DNA of 64,000 bases from Orbus sasakiae (lineage in GTDB: Bacteria; Pseudomonadota; Gammaproteobacteria; Enterobacterales; Orbaceae), in assembly GCF_039542345.1 (NCBI RefSeq), contig NZ_BAABHY010000001.1:558001-622000 (forward strand). Direction: 5' to 3'. The translations under genes and the position numbers were made by a program. Below are positions 60,759 to 64,000 of the stretch, in pieces; position 1 is the first letter of the stretch, and the number at the start of each line of letters is the position of its first letter. Below the pieces are notes generated by a model that saw nothing but the letters and a program-made list of their open reading frames with translations, was not told the DNA's origin and searched no databases.

Positions 60759-61529
60759 TTAAATCTCCTTGTCCGCGGTCTGATTATAATCAGTAGGTGG
60801 CGGATTCGCGCTTGCATCGTCATCATGTTTTTGATTTTGTAGCTGTTCTTTAATCGCGTTAATTTTTTGTTGACGGACGGCATCAATGTGTTCATCGATG
60901 TAACGCATATCAGGATGAATAGAATAAAGAATATCTTTATTCACATCCCCTTGGATTGAACAAACCAAATGAACCTGATGCTCATTAATCGGCTCTAAAT
61001 AAAGGGATTTTTCGACAGTAAAGGCTCGAGGAATGACGCCATCAATGGCGTACGGATTGTTTTGCCATCCACTATTTTTGACTTGACGATCAAATAATTT
61101 AGGGCTGGCCACATAACTTGATGAGTTATACTGTTGCCATGGTAACTGGTTCAATGATGCTTTAACATTGTCCACCGACCCATCTATAACCATTCCCCAA
61201 TAATAATATTGTCCTAAAAATGGTGTTTCAATATAAATATTTTGATAGCCTGTGATTGTCAAACCTCGGTATTCAATAGGCTGCTCAAAAAAAGTGATAT
61301 TCCGGTCATTTTGCGTCACATCTTCAACGGGAATATACGCAATATCGTCTTTTACAACTAAATCAGTTATCCCGTTAAAATCACTTTGATTGCTTTTGAG
61401 TTGATAAAAGAAACTATTGTCACAGTTAGTAAATGCATCGATAACACTTTGTACATTACTATTACTGTCGGCTAATGCGGCGTGTGAGGTCAGTACCGCA
61501 CAAACCAGCAAAGAGCATTTTTTAATCAT
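60759..61529 (-). CDS. Uncharacterised exported protein
   Basis: I do not recognise this 256-residue protein. A signal peptide (CSLLVCAVLTSHAALA) is followed by a globular, aromatic-rich domain with two Cys (FTNCDNSFF; LVCSIQGDV) and segments FLGQYYYWGMVIDG and GWQNNPYAIDGVIPR. The C-terminal 50 residues are charged, helical and then Asn/Asp/Pro-rich (a low-complexity tail). It overlaps the ribosome-binding site of the following secreted-protein gene, so the two are cotranslated and may act together in the periplasm or at the surface. Confidence 0.6.
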   Translation of the reverse strand: MIKKCSLLVCAVLTSHAALADSNSNVQSVIDAFTNCDNSFFYQLKSNQSDFNGITDLVVKDDIAYIPVEDVTQNDRNITFFEQPIEYRGLTITGYQNIYIETPFLGQYYYWGMVIDGSVDNVKASLNQLPWQQYNSSSYVASPKLFDRQVKNSGWQNNPYAIDGVIPRAFTVEKSLYLEPINEHQVHLVCSIQGDVNKDILYSIHPDMRYIDEHIDAVRQQKINAIKEQLQNQKHDDDASANPPPTDYNQTADKEI

Positions 61530-61755
61530 GAACTGTCCTTACGTAAACATGTTAAGATTCGAGTTTTGACCTTATTTTTAATGAATCACAATCAAGATTG
61601 AAATAGAAAAACAGATGATTTTTAACCATTAATCAATAGAGACTCGGTTTAATAGCAAAACAATACTGTAAGGTAATGTAAATGTCAATTTTGTGAATGT
61701 AAATTAGATAATATTGTTAAGTTAAGACAGCCTTTAATAAATTTATGATATTGAT

Positions 61756-62367
61756 TTAATTGGAAATGAAAAGTAAAAGATGACCTTTATCGAATTCGAT
61801 ACGAATTTCATCTTCAATGGCTTCATTGCGTAAACTGATTAAACCATCAAGTTGTAAATTTACATTACTTAACGGATACTTAAAACCGCTAATCGTTACA
61901 TTATAAACTTTACAAAAGGGCATCAGCGATATGGTTTTACCTTTTACTTGAGGAATGGTTGATTGATTTTTGGCAAAAAAGAAGCGGCAATAGTGATCAA
62001 AAAAGTTCAGTTCAAATTTGAGGTAATAGCGCATTGCAACGGACAGATTACCTAAAAAATGGTCACTTGCATGGCCTGATGCGCCATAAATGTCAAAGTG
62101 TTTGATGCCTTTATCGGCTAAAAAAAGTAATGCTTTTTCAAAATCATTTTTATTTTGATCGGGAGTATGGACCACATCAATAGTCCGAGTGATTGGGGTT
62201 GAATGCAGACTATCAAGATCACCAATAATAAAATCTGGCACAATATCTGTATCAATCAAATAATTATGATAAGCACCATCTGTGCAGGCAATGTAGTGAT
62301 ATTGACTCAGTTCAGATGGAAAATGTGTGGGTGGTTCGCCATTTACAAAAAGGAGTGCTTTAGCCAT
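61756..62367 (-). CDS. thiN: Thiamine diphosphokinase
   Basis: Converts thiamine to thiamine diphosphate with ATP. The 203-residue product has the family acidic motifs IACTDGAYH, PDFIIGDLDSL, TPDQNKNDFEKAL and the GASGHASDHFLGNLS segment; the C-terminal beta-barrel has YPLSNVNLQLDGLISLRNE (first part YPLSNVNLQL). Suggests the host salvages thiamine. AGGAAAC ribosome-binding site. It lies 23 bp after rimI on the same strand. Confidence 0.88.
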   Translation of the reverse strand: MAKALLFVNGEPPTHFPSELSQYHYIACTDGAYHNYLIDTDIVPDFIIGDLDSLHSTPITRTIDVVHTPDQNKNDFEKALLFLADKGIKHFDIYGASGHASDHFLGNLSVAMRYYLKFELNFFDHYCRFFFAKNQSTIPQVKGKTISLMPFCKVYNVTISGFKYPLSNVNLQLDGLISLRNEAIEDEIRIEFDKGHLLLFISN

Positions 62368-62390
62368 GGTGTTTCCTGTGGTTCTTTTAT

Positions 62391-62837
62391 TTACAACGAT
62401 AATGTATAAGCCATAATAATCGCATCTTCACGCCCCTGTATCGTTGGATAATAGTTAGCGCGGACGGTTATTTGGTTAAAGCCCAAATGTTCATATAACC
62501 GAATTGCCGTATGATTAGAGGCCCTGACTTCAAGCCACAGAGTGTGTACTTTTTTTTGCTCAAGTTCCTTCAATAACTGATTGAGTAGTGCGGTTGCTAA
62601 GCCTTGTTTTTGCATATCAGGGTGAATAGCAATATTAAATAATGTCGCTTCATCTAGCACCACATGGCAAATCAAAAAACCAACAAGTTGCTGATTAACA
62701 GAAATCTTTTTATTAATATAGCGCTCACCTTGATTTGACAGTAACGTGTTTTTACTCCACGGAAAAGGGTGGCACAATGTTTCAATGTGATAGACTTGTT
62801 CTAAGTCTGCGTCATTAAGCGTTGAAATGGTTTTCAT
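62391..62837 (-). CDS. rimI: Ribosomal protein S18 alanine N-acetyltransferase RimI
   Basis: GNAT enzyme that acetylates the N-terminal Ala of ribosomal protein S18. The 148-residue product is the same length as E. coli RimI and highly similar: LDEATLFNIAIHPDMQKQGLA (first part LDEATLFNIAIHPD), TLWLEVRASNHTAIRLYEH, and GREDAIIMA at the end. Its start overlaps the end of holD by 23 bases, as in E. coli where the two genes are also joined. Confidence 0.95.
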   Translation of the reverse strand: MKTISTLNDADLEQVYHIETLCHPFPWSKNTLLSNQGERYINKKISVNQQLVGFLICHVVLDEATLFNIAIHPDMQKQGLATALLNQLLKELEQKKVHTLWLEVRASNHTAIRLYEHLGFNQITVRANYYPTIQGREDAIIMAYTLSL

Positions 62838-63231
62838 ATTGGCAAAGGTTGTGCCACAACTGGCGTTTTAAATTTGGTGATAAGGCTAATTGAGTTAATG
62901 AAACCGTCGTAATTATTGCTTTACTTTCTAATAATGGAGAGGTTTGCCAAGGATCTGGTAACGGTTGATCAATAAACCAAATCACATGATTGACTTGCTC
63001 AATTGGCATGATTAATTGAGACGGCGATAAAATTAAACAATCCTGCTCAGTAAGATGTATTGCTTTTAAAATATCATAAAAAATTTTATCAGTGGGGACT
63101 AATTGGGACACAACAATCAGGCGAACATTATCCGCAATATTCATTGCTGATTCCCCCTTCATCACAGAGGGGTTGCGTAGCACATATTGTGTAATACCGA
63201 GCTGATTAAGATACCAATCTTGCTTATTCAT
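62815..63231 (-). CDS. holD: DNA polymerase III subunit psi (HolD)
   Basis: Clamp-loader accessory bridging the gamma complex and chi/SSB. The 138-residue product (E. coli: 137) begins MNKQDWYLNQLGITQYVLRN, matching the DWxLxQLGITQW chi-binding start of the family, and ends KRQLWHNLCQYENHF. The middle is poorly conserved, as is usual for psi. Divergent from rsmC and overlapping rimI, the arrangement seen in E. coli. Confidence 0.92.
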   Translation of the reverse strand: MNKQDWYLNQLGITQYVLRNPSVMKGESAMNIADNVRLIVVSQLVPTDKIFYDILKAIHLTEQDCLILSPSQLIMPIEQVNHVIWFIDQPLPDPWQTSPLLESKAIITTVSLTQLALSPNLKRQLWHNLCQYENHFNA

Positions 63232-63312
63232 AGGGTTTTATTAGTGATTCACAAAAGTTAATTGTATAATCTAACCAATTTTTTATAAAGATTTTTATTT
63301 GAGGTTAATCCT

Positions 63313-64000
63313 ATGTCGGCATTTACACCATCGAGCCAAATTTTACAACGTCATGAATCATTGTTTAGCGGGAAAAATCTGTTAGTAGCAGGTGATTTTC
63401 ATGATGACTACATGCTACAACTTGATACTGCAATGACAAAAGTGCACTGTACCTTGTTTCATATTTACTCGCATTTAAATGATCGTCGTCAAAACGCGGT
63501 TATTGAATTTGGACTTTTACCGAGTGAAAGCTGTTACAATAATACGGATACGCTTATCTATTACTGGCCTAAAAATAAATCGGAAGCGCAATTCCAATTA
63601 GCCTGTTTATTGAACCATTTGGCTAAAGGAACAGATGTGTTTATTGTCGGTGAAAATCGCAGTGGTGTTAAAAGTGCCGAAACCCTGTTAAGCGATTTTG
63701 GTTCGATTCAAAAAATTGACAGTGCAAGACGTTGCAGTCTATACCACTTTCAAGCCGAGAGTCGAATCGCATTTAATTTGGAAGAATGGTGGCTACAGTA
63801 TGATTTACACTTTGAACAGTTTAACCTTACTGTGTGTAGTTTACCTGGTGTATTTAGCCAAAAAACATTAGATGTTGGTAGTGACTTACTTTTAAATACG
63901 TTACTTGAGCAGACTCAGCTAATAAAAGGGCGAGTATTGGATATGGGATGTGGTAGTGGTGTTTTGTCTGCCTTTTCAGCAAAAATAAATCCCACTGTTG
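63313..64000 (+). CDS. rsmC: 16S rRNA (guanine-1207-N2) methyltransferase RsmC, 3' end outside the window
   Basis: Methylates G1207 of 16S rRNA using S-adenosylmethionine. The first 229 or so residues are visible: MSAFTPSSQILQRHE, DTLIYYWPKNKSEAQFQLA, FIVGENRSGVKSAE, IDSARRCSLYHF and the start of the catalytic domain with the SAM motif VLDMGCGSGVLS. The frame is open to the last base. E. coli RsmC is 343 residues, so about one third is missing. The ribosome-binding site is GAGG about eight bases before the ATG. Confidence 0.95.
   Translation, partial: MSAFTPSSQILQRHESLFSGKNLLVAGDFHDDYMLQLDTAMTKVHCTLFHIYSHLNDRRQNAVIEFGLLPSESCYNNTDTLIYYWPKNKSEAQFQLACLLNHLAKGTDVFIVGENRSGVKSAETLLSDFGSIQKIDSARRCSLYHFQAESRIAFNLEEWWLQYDLHFEQFNLTVCSLPGVFSQKTLDVGSDLLLNTLLEQTQLIKGRVLDMGCGSGVLSAFSAKINPTV

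Noticed and set aside
1..64000. tRNA, rRNA or known riboswitch in the intergenic gaps
   Set aside because: Inspection of the longer gaps showed no cloverleaf, rRNA or conserved riboswitch core, only hairpins and AT-rich promoter-like DNA. A covariance-model scan would be needed for small RNAs.

Overview
The window reads as chromosomal DNA of an AT-rich gammaproteobacterium close to the Enterobacterales. Many products match Escherichia coli proteins almost end to end (CreC, FolD, PpiB, LpxH, ClpS/ClpA, RoxA, SotB, GrxB, DapA, PurC, TmcA, CysZ, PntA/PntB, Fbp, RimI, HolD, RsmC), and several neighbourhoods keep E. coli-like order (ybjX-lysO near clpSA, dapA-bamC-purC, rsmC/holD-rimI). The low GC, trimmed proteins (BamC and YchJ without their C-terminal domains) and overall flavour suggest the Orbaceae (Gilliamella/Frischella/Orbus type). 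That placement is inference, since there is no rRNA in the window. I see no integrase, transposase, prophage, tRNA, rRNA or CRISPR array.

Layout. 1-4807: end of creC, a secreted YggN-like protein, an unknown membrane protein, then folD-ppiB-lpxH. 5115-15251: the standout region, a tightly packed four-gene cassette. It encodes a ClpA/B-type AAA+ ATPase, a small radical-SAM activase-like protein, a 2087-residue protein (zinc ribbons, degenerate protein kinase, superfamily 1 helicase, Vsr-like nuclease) and a coiled-coil protein. It has its own promoter-like region and ends at an inverted repeat. I infer a nucleic-acid-targeting defence or stress system. It shares the helicase-kinase idea with Mokosh but differs in its nuclease and partners. 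15373-23127: core genes ychJ, lysO, ybjX, clpS, clpA, a secreted phytase-like esterase and roxA.

23177-32498: a complete phosphoglycerate uptake locus (pgtA, pgtB, pgtC on the minus strand, pgtP on the plus strand) bracketed by two different type I pyruvate kinase genes. This looks like a metabolic island for importing and burning phosphoglycerate or phosphoenolpyruvate. 32701-39135: a transporter plus cyclic amidohydrolase pair, tpx, sotB, a Pr6Pr-type membrane protein and grxB.

39384-49003: a ten-gene iron-uptake operon of the FTR1/P19 (FetM/FetP) kind behind a consensus FNR site and Fur-box-like sequences. It carries a secreted nitroreductase, the iron permease, P19, a DUF2318 protein and two MacB/FtsX-type ABC modules, the second with a DUF4418 protein. 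49210-64000: housekeeping genes (dapA, short bamC, purC, yeaL, tmcA, cysZ, pntB, pntA, fbp, ybgI, two unknown secreted proteins, thiamine diphosphokinase, rimI, holD and the start of rsmC).

Most transcription units end in recognisable hairpins, which are listed individually. All assignments come from reading the sequence and recalled family knowledge. No database search was possible.
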